From: Cladopsammia gracilis
Taxonomy: Eukaryota > Cnidaria > Anthozoa > Scleractinia > Dendrophylliidae
NCBI GenBank assembly: GCA_022457155.1
Contig: JAJGOT010000021.1
Span: forward strand, 252,501-316,500
DNA length: 64,000 nucleotides
Direction of reading: 5' to 3'
The position numbers were made by a program, and so were the translations under genes. Of this stretch, positions 47,794-59,574 are shown in pieces (positions within the stretch are counted from its first letter, which is position 1; each line of letters begins with the position of its first letter). Under the pieces are notes generated by a model. It was given only the letters and a program-made list of their open reading frames with translations. It searched no databases and was not told where the DNA came from.

Positions 47794-48383
47794 TGTATTG
47801 TTGTACATCTCACACGATATGAGGAAAATCTTTAATATCGAACCGTATCTTGTCAATTTATACTGGAAACGGTCCTGCGTTTTTTCGTTTAGCTTTTGTC
47901 TATCGATGGCACCTGATTTCTGAATACGTGATAATCATGCTTGAGTACTGAAGCACGACAAATTTAAAACAAATAAATTGATCACGAAGCAAACATTTGT
48001 TCATTTAACATCTTTTTCTTTTCTATTTCCTTTTACGATATCATAGTTACAATTTAGTTTAAGTTTTAATCGATCTGTTTATATTATGGATACAAATACC
48101 ATTCACAGTTCAGAATATTTACACTATTTTACAAATCGGAATGCGGCAATAGCGATTCCGTTTGATTTCTGCGTGTCAGAGTACAAAAAAAAAAAAAAAA
48201 AACATATGAGAGTTTTCTCAACAGTACGACAGTTGTCTGGGTCGCAACGTTATAATATAGTTCTGGGCTAATGTTTTACAATTAATTGTTCCTCTTTCAC
48301 TGAATTGTTTTTTAGTCGTGACCTCCGCTATTTGGGAAGTCACGCGAAAATCGTTGCGTGACAGCAAGATTGTGTATCGAGCG
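47794..48383. other. Intergenic DNA downstream of the 613-aa gene
   Basis: A-rich tract at 48185-48201. The interval probably includes the 3' UTR of the minus-strand gene 48384-50225. No other feature seen. Confidence 0.4.
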
Positions 48384-50225
48384 CTACTCCAAAATCCGCA
48401 GCAACGAATCAAACTCTGATCCGGACGAGCTGATATCACCATCTTCTCCTTCACTTGCACTCACGATCACACCACTGGCTGGTGACGATGCAAGTCGGTT
48501 TCTGGCCGTTGTACGATCTCCTCGCGTGATACTGCGCGTGTGATCGAGCCGTTCCTGAGCGTGAGAAATCTCGGTGTTGAAACCCAACTCTACTGCCCTG
48601 TCCTTCGCCAAACTCGCAAATTTTTCAGCCTCAGCGTAGTTTCCTCTTCGGTATTCTAGATCTGAGCTAGCCAGGTTAAACTGGATCTTCACTCCTTCTG
48701 GAATCTCCGACCAGTATTTAGTTTTCAGCGTGTTCAAACACTCCTGGCCTTTGGCGATGGACTCGTCGCTCAGAACGCGATCTCGCGCGGCCTCCGTACG
48801 GCAATCGAGCAAAAGCATTGCTATTTTGATCAAAGCAAAGTGGTGCTTCTTCACATACACATCGCCGTCTTGCATTTCAACGTCTAGGCACACATCGATG
48901 CACTTTTCGAGATTGCGCAGAGTTTCGTTTACTTGCTTAGGACTCCGGTGTGGTGTGCGGCCGATGAAATCGAGTAACACACTCGCTCTCTCGTAAACGA
49001 TGTAGCTGGTGTCGAGGTTCGTGTGACACGCGCGATTGTTTTGCTCCGCTAACTGTACGTCCTTTTCAGCATCGCCTAGACTTCGTTGTCGTCTCCGGAC
49101 TCCCGCGCGATAACCAAACCCTCTACCAGATAAAATATGGACATTTGTGGCTTGAGGCATCAACTCGAACGACTCATCGATCAGCTTAAGAGAGCCTTCT
49201 AAATCGTTTCTGTAACAGGCTGCCACGCTCTGCTCCAATTTAATCGTTATTTGAGTGTCCGTATCAGGAAATTTCAGCAACAATTTACTTGAAAACTTGT
49301 CAAAATCGTCCCACTTCGCGTTGTCTCGGCGAGATTGCAATTGCTTCATCACCCATGAAGATCGCTTACACAGTTCCATACTTTCTTCAGAAAGCGAAGC
49401 TGGGCCTAATTCCGAACGCGGGGGTACATTTCGTACCGCTCTTTTCCTTGGCTTCCCGGGTTTACAAGATACTTGAGACCCCGTTTCTAGCGTGATCGAA
49501 ATTTCGCTCGTTTTCAAAGCACTGTGTCTCTCTACTGTTTTCATTTTGCCCTTCTCTTTCGCTGGAGCTTTTTGTAAAGCGAAGTTGATTCTATATTTCG
49601 TGTTTTGCTCGTGAAAGCGGAAGAGAAATCCGGCAACACCGGCCATAGATCTTTTGACACCATTCTTGGTTTCACTTTTGATGCGCATGTACTGATAATC
49701 GGGCATTTTGTGTCGAGGATCACCGCTTCCATCGCGACTGTGGGTTACTGTCACAGCTATGTCGTATTTATCTGTGATATCAAGTGCTTCCCTCGTGTGT
49801 TTATTCTTGCAGACCAACAGTTGTACCAAGTGGTCATGTTTGCAATCCGGGAAACCGAGTCTACTGAAGCCGATGCTCAAAATTCCTTCAGGTTTCCAAA
49901 AAGTTTCCAAAACCGGTCCATCTTCGTGTCTGTCGCTTGTATTGTTAAGAGAAGCGGGAATCGTTTCCGTTGAACCGAAACTTATGTCATTGTCTTTCCC
50001 AAATTGCATGATTCGAGCATCAATGTTCAGAACTAAGGCGCCTTCGCTTCCGTCCGTCGCCAATTTTTTCGTGCTGTTCATTCCATCGACGTTTGCTTTC
50101 ACAATTTTTCCGCCGTTTATAGCTGAGGATCCGATCAAATCGAAGTCGTTTGCTTTATCTGTTTCATTTTGGTCGAAACCTTGACAACACCTAGACATAA
50201 CTCTTTGCGACCAAACGATCTTCAA
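48384..50225 (-). CDS. Intronless paralogue with TPR-like C-terminus (613 aa)
   Basis: A single minus-strand exon. The N-terminal ~270 residues parallel the neighbour gene (ILSIGFSRLGFPDCKHDHLV, then MAGVAGFLFRFHEQNTKYRI corresponding to VVGFWFRFQTPSRRYIVTF). A shorter linker includes KPRKRAVRN. The helical half follows: QSRRDNAKWDDFDKFSSKLL, then AACYRNDLEGSLKLIDESFE, then further TPR-like pairs. The tail is acidic and serine-rich (SEGEDGDISSSGSEFDS), absent from the neighbour. The shared order of parts and the AACYRN(E/D)L motif show that the two genes arose by duplication. Function unknown; cytosolic or nuclear scaffold is a guess from the TPR-like part. Confidence 0.7.
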   Translation of the reverse strand: MKIVWSQRVMSRCCQGFDQNETDKANDFDLIGSSAINGGKIVKANVDGMNSTKKLATDGSEGALVLNIDARIMQFGKDNDISFGSTETIPASLNNTSDRHEDGPVLETFWKPEGILSIGFSRLGFPDCKHDHLVQLLVCKNKHTREALDITDKYDIAVTVTHSRDGSGDPRHKMPDYQYMRIKSETKNGVKRSMAGVAGFLFRFHEQNTKYRINFALQKAPAKEKGKMKTVERHSALKTSEISITLETGSQVSCKPGKPRKRAVRNVPPRSELGPASLSEESMELCKRSSWVMKQLQSRRDNAKWDDFDKFSSKLLLKFPDTDTQITIKLEQSVAACYRNDLEGSLKLIDESFELMPQATNVHILSGRGFGYRAGVRRRQRSLGDAEKDVQLAEQNNRACHTNLDTSYIVYERASVLLDFIGRTPHRSPKQVNETLRNLEKCIDVCLDVEMQDGDVYVKKHHFALIKIAMLLLDCRTEAARDRVLSDESIAKGQECLNTLKTKYWSEIPEGVKIQFNLASSDLEYRRGNYAEAEKFASLAKDRAVELGFNTEISHAQERLDHTRSITRGDRTTARNRLASSPASGVIVSASEGEDGDISSSGSEFDSLLRILE

Positions 50226-50704
50226 TTTCTAAACACGCAAATACCGAGTAAACTCGAACAAGGACATTCCGGGAGAAACGGTAACTTAGCGACCCATATG
50301 GCTAAAATCAGGCTGTGAAAATGATTTAAAACAGTTGAAGAACTCGATTTTTTCCGCCTTTAGCGCCTGGTTTTTCCTTTTAAAAACCATAACACTTAGT
50401 TCTGCTTTTGAAAGCAGAAATTTTGGTTTATTTATCATTCCGATCAATGTGTCGGGGATTCCCCTCAGAAATTTTTGCGCGGTGAGGTCGGTCGGCAGCT
50501 GGTCGGCAGCCTATCAGCAACCACTTCCGATTGTTTCCGAAGAATACCGGAAGTTTCCGAGAAGGCTAGAATGACCCTCCCACAATGCAAGGCAGAACAA
50601 CAGATTCCAATCGAGGTTGGCTTGGCCGCGTCTCATCGAATCGAACCCTCCCCAGATTTGTTTTAGCAGGGAATTTCACATAGCGATTTATCATTTATTT
50701 GCAG
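50226..50704. promoter_or_regulatory. Divergent intergenic region between the 613-aa gene and the FERM gene
   Basis: Between a minus-strand start (50225) and a plus-strand gene whose first coding exon begins at 50705. It contains gtcggcag duplicated (about 50488-50508) and CTTCCGA/CCGGAAGTTTCCG words (50523-50556) that fit ETS-type sites. It may be a shared bidirectional promoter plus the 5' UTR exon of the FERM gene. No TATA box is evident. Confidence 0.4.
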
Positions 50705-50780
50705 AAGAATGGGGAAATCTCACGATTTGCACTGCGAAGTTCAGCTGCTAGATGACCAAAACACAACTGTGGACCTAGAC
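50705..50780 (+). CDS. Band 4.1-family FERM protein gene, first coding exon
   Basis: Acceptor TTATTTGCAG then AAGAATG; the ATG at 50709 opens 24 codons (MGKSHDLHCEVQLLDDQNTT, VDLD) to a GTAAGT donor in phase 0. This begins the ubiquitin-like F1 lobe of a FERM domain. The gene continues through ten more coding exons to 63043 and leaves the window. Eleven exons join to 256 codons without a phase conflict. The sequence is closest in pattern to EPB41/coracle (YHFYFAVKFYPPNPTALVED, AEVGDYDPDEHG), which link membrane proteins to spectrin-actin. The 4.1 subtype cannot be fixed without the C-terminal part. An upstream non-coding exon is implied by the acceptor. Confidence 0.88.
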
Positions 50781-51667
50781 GTAAGTTTTCCTGTTTAACT
50801 ATAGCGTTTTGTGTGTTCTAAAATGGAGTCTTGCGATGTTGTTAATAGTTTATGTGGAAAGCTCACTAATGGCTGTGTGTCACTAGGTGTAAATGTGTTG
50901 ATGAGCCAAAACATTTTAATTGCCAAACTATTTGTGGTTAGAGGAGAGGTTTCTGAGAAGGTCCGTAAATCGATGATGATACAGTAAATAATTTCGCTGT
51001 GATATTTTTTTGTTTTTCGCTCGCGTTCAAGCGAGCGTGATCGCATTGATTCTCGTGTTTTTGCGTTCAACGAACGAATGATCAAATTCTAATTGACAGA
51101 AAGCCCTTGCAATTTTGGCTCTCACCTTTTTTGGCCTCAAGACGGCTCAATTTGAAGGTACCGAGCTGGAAAATGTCTTTAAGTTGTGTATTTTAATATT
51201 GTTCCATTGAAATGTTAACGGTTCAATATACAGTGCATATATAGGTTGAAATTTTAGGACGCCGTTTTAAATACAAATACATGTATCTGTGGTATTTTTA
51301 GCTTTGTTGCCTTGGCGAAATTACGAAAGAACATCGCTTCTAGAGATCTTTCACTGTTTTGGATGATTAAAATTTTTTCCTTTACTGATAAATTGTTTAT
51401 TAAACAATCCATTTGTTGATCTTTTGTTCTCCTGGGAATTGTTTAAAAGCTTAAATATTTCAGGCTAATTGATAAAACCAAAACTTTCTTAAAAACTTTA
51501 TGTATTCAAGTCCTGATACAAGATAAAAAATAATCCATTTTTACATGAAATTAAAACAGGACAATATTGATGTGACCTTGCAGATAAGCTTATATTATAA
51601 ATTTCAATTCTGTTGTTGCTGAGACAATAATTATTTACATTGTACAGTGTATAAGCTTACATATTTA

Positions 51668-51889
51668 GGGAGCTTAAGCAACCACCAGGTTGGAGAACAT
51701 GAACATCCGACGGTTAATTTTCCTTTCTCCACCTGAACTGGAAAGCAGTCCCTTCAAATTCATGCTCCTGGACAATCCAGTCACATTAGACAAACTAAAA
51801 AATTTGAAGCAACTGCAAGGTAGTATAAAATACTGTGAATCCTTTGACATTTTCCTTGGCGTTGCCATCAATGTTGCTTAAGCTCCCTA
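51668..51889. mobile_element. Small MITE with AGGGAGCTTAAGCAAC ends
   Basis: agggagcttaagcaac at the left and gttgcttaagctccct at the right are perfect inverted repeats. The first 12 bases match the ends of the transposase-bearing element 11751-12986, suggesting mobilisation by the same enzyme family. Confidence 0.7.
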
Positions 51890-52042
51890 TTGTTGTGACT
51901 GGACATCATATTACACACAACTTGTAAATGTTTTGAGCCTTGAGTTACAAGCTCCGGTTATTTTGTTGCAGAGACATGTCATGTACTGTACATTGCATCT
52001 TATCTTTTGAAGTCAAGATTTTGCAGGGAGGGCATGACCCCA

Positions 52043-52368
52043 GGGGGGGGGGGGGGGGGCTCCCATATAAAATTGACGGGGGTGCTCGTCGTACCTTTTA
52101 GGGGTCAAAATTTGGAGATTGGTACCACTTAGGGTACTAAAATCTAAAATGACCACCATTAGAATTATCGCGGTACCTTTTAGGGTATTGGGTATTGAGC
52201 CAAAAAAATATGACAGAATATGACATGTGTTGTTCTAGAATTGATACCTCTTAGGGTTAAAAATTATTTTAAGCCACACCTATCAAACGAGATTCTGGTA
52301 CCTTTTAGGGTGTTTTTCGACAATTTCCGATGAGCACCCCTGTCATTTTTATAATGGGAGTCCCCCCT
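52043..52368. mobile_element. Family A MITE, uninterrupted reference copy (~326 bp)
   Basis: Left end gggggctcccatataaaatt, then gacgggggtgctcgtcg. Right end cgatgagcacccctgtcatt, then tttataatgggagtcccccc. These are inverted repeats. The interior repeats GTACCTTTTAGGG words. Other copies: 2166-4985 (split), about 46992-47183, and 59660-60157 (inverted, with a nested insertion). Confidence 0.75.
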
Positions 52369-53011
52369 ATAATTCACTAACTTTATGACATACATGTATG
52401 GGGAAAGCTTTTTTTTTCTGGTTTCTGAGCAACAGTGACTACCATAACAACAGCAGTGTATTACCCTAGCCTTCATTCTAAACGATGTCCCATTTCTCAA
52501 AAATGGTCAGATCAGACACTTGCAATGTACATGTAATAACAGAACTTTTCTAGTATTGAGGTTTGACTAAATGTACTGTAACACCTTACCTGAACATATA
52601 AAAAATGTGGAAACTACAGGTGTATTGACATTAATTTTTTTTAAACGTATACTAAAATTTCACTTAAAACTTCACCTTTTAAACAAACTTTTTAACCCGT
52701 GAATATGCAAAGCACGATGAACGGGTTATCGGGGACTGTGGCAAACTCACTCACTTGCTTGCTCGTTCCATCACTCAGCTGTAAACTTAGTGTTATAATG
52801 TTTTGTTACGAATGCGTTGCGTAACAAGAACAACTTAAATCCTGCAATAACAACTAATTTGTTGTAAACGGATATAAACAACAATGAGCTTAAAGATGTT
52901 TTTTGGAGTTTTAAAATGTAAAATTAAAACTTGGAATGGATTTTAATACACGTTTTATCGCATATCTCTTTGAAATAATAAAATTTTACCCTTCTAATTA
53001 ATGTACATGTA

Positions 53012-53100
53012 GGTTTTTGTAGCCTAGTGGCGTGGTTCATGTTATGGTAATCAATCAACCTAAAAATGGCTCGAGTTCAAATCTCGCTGTGAACCTTTTT
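53012..53100 (+). repeat. tRNA-derived SINE-like sequence
   Basis: tagcctagtggcgtggttca resembles box A and gagttcaaatctcgctg resembles box B, followed by a T-rich tail. No complete cloverleaf; probably a SINE head. Confidence 0.5.
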
Positions 53101-53466
53101 TTGGTGTTCTTCAAAACTTGTTATGTTTAATTTTAAAAAAAAATTGAACTGTGTCAGTATAAAAACATAAGCTTACCGCAATATTGTGTCACACATTACC
53201 ATTTCTTATCCATGGCAGGGCTCGAAATTAAAAAAAAAGTTCAGTTGTCATTTTGCGACTAAATTCGAAAATCAAGTCACAAGTTCACAAATTTTAGTCG
53301 CAAAACTAAGTAACCACAATTAGTTAATAAATAACTTTGACTAACAAATGATAAACAAGACTTGATTTTATTACTTCAACAGCTTTCATGTTAGCTAATG
53401 ATGACTGTGTACAGAACGAAACATGTAATATAAATATTATACATTATTCATTTACTTTATTTGCAG

Positions 53467-53571
53467 AAAAATGCAAAGGGCCAAGTTCTATTTGACAAGA
53501 TCTGTGACAAAATTGAATTAGCAGAGAGGGATTACTTTGGTCTGCGGTACATTGATGAGAAAGATGGCCAG
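53467..53571 (+). CDS. FERM gene coding exon 2
   Basis: 105 nt, phase 0 on both sides (TTTGCAG acceptor, GTAAAA donor). It encodes KNAKGQVLFDKICDKIELAE and then RDYFGLRYIDEKDGQ, the rest of the F1 lobe with the hallmark DYFGL. The next intron (53572-54385) holds C- and A-homopolymer tracts near 53740-53785. Confidence 0.92.
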
Positions 53572-54385
53572 GTAAAATAATTATCAAATATTGTTGTTGT
53601 TGTTACATTGTGTGATTCTGAAAGGAGCTACCATAAAATGCTGGTTATAAGCTCCCCTTCTCCCACCTTTTGGCCCATCTACTGTACTCTGTACCTGTAA
53701 ACTACAAAACAAATTTCAGTTACATGTACATGTATAAGCCCCCCTCCCCCCCCCCCCCCCCCAAAAAAAAAAAAAAAAAAAAAAATCCCCAACTTTAAAT
53801 GTGTAGTTCAAGAAAAAATCCATACCCACCCCATGGAAGGTCAGTGGAAATTCCTAGGGGGAGGGGGGTCTTAAAAGCCAACATTTTAGAAGCAAAGTAT
53901 GAAGTTAAACTGGAATTTCCTGGGGGGATGGGGGGTGAAAAACAAAAAACCTTCCGTGGGGGGAGTATGGATATTTTCTGGAACTGCACAATAGAGAAAA
54001 TTAAGAATTTATAAGGTATGTACATGTAGAGCACAGAACTACATGTTAAGGTTTATTATAGCCTTATTGCTACACATGTACATGTATCTCAAATGTTAAC
54101 ATAACTGATCAGTGTTTTTCTGTAGTATTAATTTGATTACAACATTATTGATGATAGTGATGAGTTAGAAGTGGGAAGCCCGACCATTGTGAACAAGACG
54201 TGGAAAACATATTTTGCTAATGCTGTACTTGTATGTTCTTACATGTAGCTTATTTATTATCAGCTTATTCTATTTTTTTTTTTATGCTACATGTACATGT
54301 ACATGTTTCTTCTGTTCATCTGTGGTGATTATGGAAGCACTGTTTTTTTTTTTACCTTCTCATTATTATAATGTTTCTTGTACAG

Positions 54386-54434
54386 TACAACTGGTTGGAT
54401 CCACTGAGGCCCATCAAGAAACAGTTGAAGCATG
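54386..54434 (+). CDS. FERM gene coding exon 3
   Basis: 49 nt from a TTGTACAG acceptor to a GTGAGT donor; phase 0 in, phase 1 out. Encodes YNWLDPLRPIKKQLKH, the conserved WLD..K.I.KQ segment linking F1 and F2. Confidence 0.9.
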
Positions 54435-54528
54435 GTGAGTTAACATACAAATTCTTCTTACTGGTTTCCATATACAGTTTTTTTATAGTTGCAGTCAGGA
54501 GAATTTTTGAGGTCATCATATCCTGTAT

Positions 54529-54640
54529 CAGGACTGACAAACAGTAGGCAGCTTTTGTCAGACCAAAGGACTGGCAAAAGTCTGGTCTGACAAAAGACTG
54601 GTCTGACAAAAGCTGCCTACTGTTTGTCAGTCCTGATGCA
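54529..54640. repeat. Perfect foldback in FERM intron 3
   Basis: atcaggactgacaaacagta, then ggcagcttttgtcagacca at the left, and the exact reverse complement at the right (tggtctgacaaaagctgcct ... gtcctgat), with a short centre. A third, direct half-copy follows at about 54672-54711. Confidence 0.8.
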
Positions 54641-54728
54641 GTCAAGAGAATTTTTGATTTCATCATATCCTGCATCAGGACTGACAAACCGTGGGCAGCT
54701 TTTGTCAGACCAAACGGTGTGATGACTC

Positions 54729-55201
54729 TTAAAGTGCCTATAATTATATATTTTCAGAATCAACTCTGCGCACATTGAATAGTTATGTGGTGAAATATTT
54801 CTTGTTTTGAATGTTGCCTTATTGAGTTACACGCGTATAGAGATTTGAATTTACAAAATGCTAATTAGATGATGTCAACCCAGGAATCATTTATTACACA
54901 ACTAGTAACTTGTTTTCACCTCCAAGTAATATTTTTCACAAATCAATTGACTATCCACAGTATATTTTTAGTATTTATCAAATTCATTATCCTCAAGCTG
55001 TTAACTGTGCATTGTAAATTGGCATAGAAATAACGGCAAAGTCCTGCGCTGACGTCATCTAATAAGCATTTTGTAAATTCAAATCTTTATTATTCAATAA
55101 TGCGACATTCAAAACAAGAAATATTATTTCACCATTTAACTATTCAAATGTGCGTAGAGTTGATTCTGAAAATATGTATTTAAGGGTTATAGGCACTTAA
55201 T
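54729..55201. mobile_element. MITE with ~170-bp inverted ends in FERM intron 3
   Basis: Starts aaagtgcctataattatata, then tttcagaatcaactctgcgc; ends with the reverse complement (gtagagttgattctgaaaat, then gggttataggcactt). The inverted ends extend to the segment agatttgaatttacaaaatg / cattttgtaaattcaaatct near the middle. No coding capacity. Confidence 0.75.
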
Positions 55202-55896
55202 AAAGGATCTACAAGTGTACATGCATCATGTCATGGTGATTTGGACGGTTTTTAGGGTCACAGCTGCCCCAAATTAAAACAAAGTATATGTACCTCTGTC
55301 ATACAAAAAAATGTGTGTTGAACACTAAGAGGAAGTTATCAAGTAAATTTTGGAAGAGATAACTGACCATAATCTGAATCTAGTGAGTTTTCCAAGACAT
55401 AAGGCGATAAACTTGAAAACATTGGCCAAATGAAGTTACCATCCATTTCCATCCTGGCCATCGGCAGCCCAAGACACTTCTTTTAACCTAATAACACTAG
55501 TATTTATAGATTACTTCATGGGCAGTGTGGGCGTATGGTATTTACGACGGTTGGTTTGTATTGAACGAGCGAGGCTTTGCGAGCAAGTGAGATTTCTGAT
55601 ACAAACCAACGAGTGCAAAGCACTGCCCATGCTGTAATTTGTTTATTTTGTACATACTGAGATTTGTCATTGGACAAAACGCTTTTTTCACATGTGAGAA
55701 AGTGGTTTCGCCATTCTGATTGGTTGCGAACCCCAAACGGGGGTTTTCACATGCACATAATTTTTCAATAGAAAATCTCAATAAGTATTAAATAAAGTAT
55801 AATTTTAAATGAAACTGGTCAATTAACATTCTTCGCCTTGCAAGCTTAGAACATACAGTAAATGGGATACATATTTTTTTTACGTTTGCTTCTCAG

Positions 55897-55969
55897 AACC
55901 CTATCATTTTTACTTTGCTGTCAAGTTTTATCCACCAAACCCAACAGCTCTGGTTGAAGATATCACAAG
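55897..55969 (+). CDS. FERM gene coding exon 4
   Basis: 73 nt from TTCTCAG to a GTAGTA donor; phase 1 in, phase 2 out. Encodes EPYHFYFAVKFYPPNPTALV and EDIT(R). The VKFYPP-D/N-P...EDITRY run is diagnostic for the band 4.1 group. Intron 4 (55970-57223) contains G-rich low complexity at about 56300-56325 and 56540-56640; no exon seen there. Confidence 0.93.
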
Positions 55970-57223
55970 GTAGTACATTGTAAAAAACAAAAAAATAAAA
56001 TAAAAGTACATGGATAAACATGTAAATTGATTTTTTGATTAACATGTTGCAGTTCAAATTTTTCTTTAATTTGAAAATAGGATTTATTTTCCCTTGTCTA
56101 AATTCATTATCATACTTTCAGACAAAGGAAAACAAAAACGAAACTGGAAAGAAAAGTTTGAACCACAACAGCGAGACCGGATGGGTTAATCTGGACAGTT
56201 TTTCAATGTGCACAAGTCTTTGCCTACGATCCTTGCATACCGTAAACGTTCTATTATTAAGCCCTGGGGGCTTACTTATTTTCAGGGGGACTTAATAGGG
56301 GGCGGGGGGGGGGGGGGGGGGGGTGCTTGTTTAAAACTTGGAGATGGACTTGTTGTTCCAGGAATGCATAGTTCAATATGCAAGTCAAAAGACTACTATT
56401 GATATACTGAAAACAGAACTTTGGTTGGAAAGTATTGAAACTGTCCCATATTAAATTGGAAGTTGGAAGTGTTGAGATCAAGAATATAATGTGAATCTAC
56501 TTGGCCTACAGTAAGTGGCTGTGTCTTCCGTGGTTATGTGGGGGGAAGGGGGGTGGGAGGCTTATTAAAAACTTGAAGCTCAAGAGGGGGGCTTTTTAAA
56601 TAGGAAGGCTTAATAGAGAGGGGGTGCTTAATAGGGTGTATACATGTATTGTGATAAAGTACATGAACAGTCAAGTACTTCTTGACTGAGTTAGTTTGGG
56701 TCAGTTAGAAAATACTTTTTTGGTTCTCGATACATGTAATGGTACACAAACCTTGTATGTACATGTAGTCACTCAGAAGATGACCGGGAACTCAGTGTTT
56801 GAAAATGACAAAAGGATAAAAACCATAGTAGGCAATCTTGAGATTATGACCACCTACACTGTACACTGTATTTTCCTTCCTTTAATCTTTAATTAGTGTA
56901 ATTGCCTATATATATAGCTAGCTAATCTGGCAATGGTGGTCAGCACGGTTGCTTCAGGTAAAACATTTACAGCAAAGGTGATTACAAATTACATAATGAT
57001 CAGATGAAACATTTACACAAAGGTGATTACAAATTGTTTAGAGTTCGTTCGTTAGCTATAATTAACAAACTACACATGCACACATACGGAAAATATAAAA
57101 TTGACGCTCACGCTTGGCAATCTTCAAGATTAATAACAGCGCCAGTGCTGAAGAGTGTTCTTATCTAGAGTGGTGTACAGTATTGTAATTATTTATATAT
57201 TGTCTGGTGTGTTTGGTTATAAG

Positions 57224-57268
57224 GTACTTGATGGTTTTGCAAATAAGAGAAGATCTTCTTAAAGGAAG
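57224..57268 (+). CDS. FERM gene coding exon 5
   Basis: 45 nt, phase 2 on both sides. Encodes (R)YLMVLQIREDLLKG(R), the first helix of the F2 (acyl-CoA-binding-like) lobe. Confidence 0.9.
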
Positions 57269-57674
57269 GTGAGTTGCACTGTGTAATATTCTTGATCAGA
57301 ATGAACTAGAACATTTGGGGATGGGCTTTAAATTAAATAATGCTGCAGAATTCTGTATGTATGCTTCCCCAGTACATGTAAGTTATTGTCGCAGAACAAT
57401 ATTGATGGATAATTAAGCTGGAATCAAAGTTTTTTCAAGCCCTGCATGTTCACTGGTTCACAGTTAGGTAATGCAACAGTTTTTGAAATTTATGCACACG
57501 TTTTCCAAAAAAACTTCTGTTCCTTTTGATTTTACATGTACAGTTTACTGGAAATTTTGGTTGAAAGGATCACAACCTAGGAGATCCATGGCAGGTTAAG
57601 TCTTCTTATTAGAAGACTTCTCATTCCAGTTTGTAAAAATTACTAATAGCAACCTTACCATTCTGGTTCCTCAG

Positions 57675-57727
57675 ATTGCAGTGCTCCATTCCAATCCATG
57701 CTCTCCTTGGATCATTTGTTGTACAAG
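57675..57727 (+). CDS. FERM gene coding exon 6
   Basis: 53 nt from a CCTCAG acceptor to a GTAATG donor; phase 2 in, phase 1 out. Encodes (R)LQCSIPIHALLGSFVVQ(A), corresponding to the LxC....ALLGSYxxQ helix of the F2 lobe. It was found by phase and family expectation; no other frame fits. Confidence 0.85.
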
Positions 57728-58165
57728 GTAATGCTTGATCAAGCGCTTTTGTAATTAGCTTGCTTGCCAGTCTGTCAATGAAATCATGTGGTACAGTGTG
57801 TGTATGACCGTTCAAAGCAAACTCTTCAGCAGACCACTTTTGTGTGGTAAATTTAGGATTTTAAGCTATACGACATGGAAAACGTACATGACTACACTAC
57901 TGCATAAACTAACAATAAAAGGCAACATAACAACGTTTCAGAGTCTTTGTGATGCCATTATCAAACTACATGTAAATCGACTTTAATAAGTGACTAAATT
58001 GATTAAAATTAATATCTAGTAATAAACTGTATAACTATGTGACTGTACAGTCAGCACTTTCCCTTTAAATAAAATGATTTATTTATTATTTATTTGTTTT
58101 GTCAACTGCACATGGAAAGTCATACAACAACAACAACCAAACATACAAATCTTTCTTTTTTGTAG

Positions 58166-58245
58166 CCGAAGTTGGAGACTATGATCCTGATGAACACGGG
58201 GAGGGAGCAGGGTATCTCTCAGAGTTTAAATTCTGCCCCAAACAG
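58166..58245 (+). CDS. FERM gene coding exon 7
   Basis: 80 nt from TTTTGTAG to GTGAAG; phase 1 in, phase 0 out. Encodes (A)EVGDYDPDEHGEGAGYLSEF and KFCPKQ, the GDYDP-x-x-H signature of the FERM F2 lobe. Confidence 0.93.
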
Positions 58246-59527
58246 GTGAAGTTCAGTTTAAAGACAAGATCTTAATAATTATAAATTACATGTACAAGCC
58301 AGCCAGCAAATGATTTTATTCTTTGAGTCATTTGTCTGTCCAGGGACAAAGGCCTGCCAATGTCAGTCTTGTCAGACAATTTTGTTCCACATAGTTTAAT
58401 CTTTTCTGAAAATTAAGTGCCTGGTGTTCAAAGCTACATGTACATGTATTAAACTATGAAAAGTTTTCCATGTTTCACAGTAAAAGAAAAGATGTTCTGT
58501 CTGAATTTAAAAGGCCTTATCACGGTTTTTCCAAATTTTTAATATTGGCCTGATAGCAAAAATCCATCAACACTACTGGAAAAAGCATCTCAAAATTAGT
58601 AAAGTGGCCAAGTTTAAATAAGCGATACATGTATCTTTTAAAATAGTGGAGATCTAGCTCCGCAAAGTCGGCAAATTTCATAGACGTTCGTATCGCGCAG
58701 CCAAATTTCTTGCCTACCGGTAGGCAAGACTTTACCAGACTTGCATAAATTTTGTCCAATGACAGGCTATAATTTGCAGCCTTGCATGTGTATTTTATAG
58801 CCATTCTCAGGTTGAATCAATATTCAATTTAGGTTCAAAATGTGTACCCTGTATTCAATCTAGGTACATGTAAGCCCTCGTACAAAGCTACAGTGTAACC
58901 TTGAACCCTGACACAAACTTAAGATACATGCGGCCAGTGTGACAGTGGTGTGATGGTTATCTTTGCGTTAGAGAGCTTTGATTACAATGTAGCTTTGTGT
59001 TACTAGAGTTGAGGTTAGCTTTGTGTTGGAGTTAGCTTTGTGATGGAGTTAGCTTTGTGATGGCATTAGGGTAGCTTCATACCTAGATTGAATACTGGGT
59101 ACACATGATATATAACCTGATGAAACAGCATTTTACCTGCAACATATTCATCTAATTGTAATAAACTTGTTCACTGCCATCATGTTGTAAAGTCATTGAA
59201 CCTTCTCACGGGGCGGTATGCAGCTCTTGCAAGGTCTTCTCTGATTGGCTGAGAAAACAACAGAACAATTAACAACACAACAATGGACCCTAGCCCGGAA
59301 AACGGTAGAGCTGCGTGATACCCAGGTCCAATGAAGTAAGAGGTTCTAAAGAGCTGCGTGGCTACTGCTTCTCACTTATGAGTCTGTGGATATCATTTTT
59401 TCAAAATGGCAATACATGTTGTTCACTAAAAACTACTGAGCAGTACAGCATCAAATAATTTCTAATGGTAGATGTACTGTATTTGACTGTATGGTAGTAT
59501 TAATTAATGTCTTGCTTCATTTTTCAG
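58246..59527 (+). other. FERM gene intron 7 with a foldback and an 18-bp tandem repeat
   Basis: Inverted arms atgtgtaccctgtattcaat(ctaggta) at 58840-58866 and the reverse complement at 59080-59106 (one mismatch) enclose four imperfect copies of gttagctttgtgatggag (about 58990-59070). Confidence 0.7.
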
Positions 59528-59574
59528 CCCAATGAGATGCTTCAAAAAGTACACGAGTTTCACAAAAAACACAG
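59528..59574 (+). CDS. FERM gene coding exon 8
   Basis: 47 nt from TTTTTCAG to GTAAGT; phase 0 in, phase 2 out. Encodes PNEMLQKVHEFHKKH(R), the HxxHR helix ending the F2 lobe. Confidence 0.92.

Larger units (their letters stand above)
50781..53466 (+). other. FERM gene intron 1 (repeat-bearing)
   Basis: Contains a small MITE (51668-51889), a family A MITE (52043-52368) and a tRNA-like SINE (53012-53100). Nothing else recognised. Confidence 0.7.

Noticed and set aside
53799..54014. Open frames on both strands around 53.8-54.0 kb
   Set aside because: They are reverse-complement shadows of a G-rich repeat in an intron, with no family resemblance.
56208..56481. Gly- or Pro-rich open frames near 56.3 kb
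   Set aside because: They arise from a homopolymer G run in FERM intron 4.
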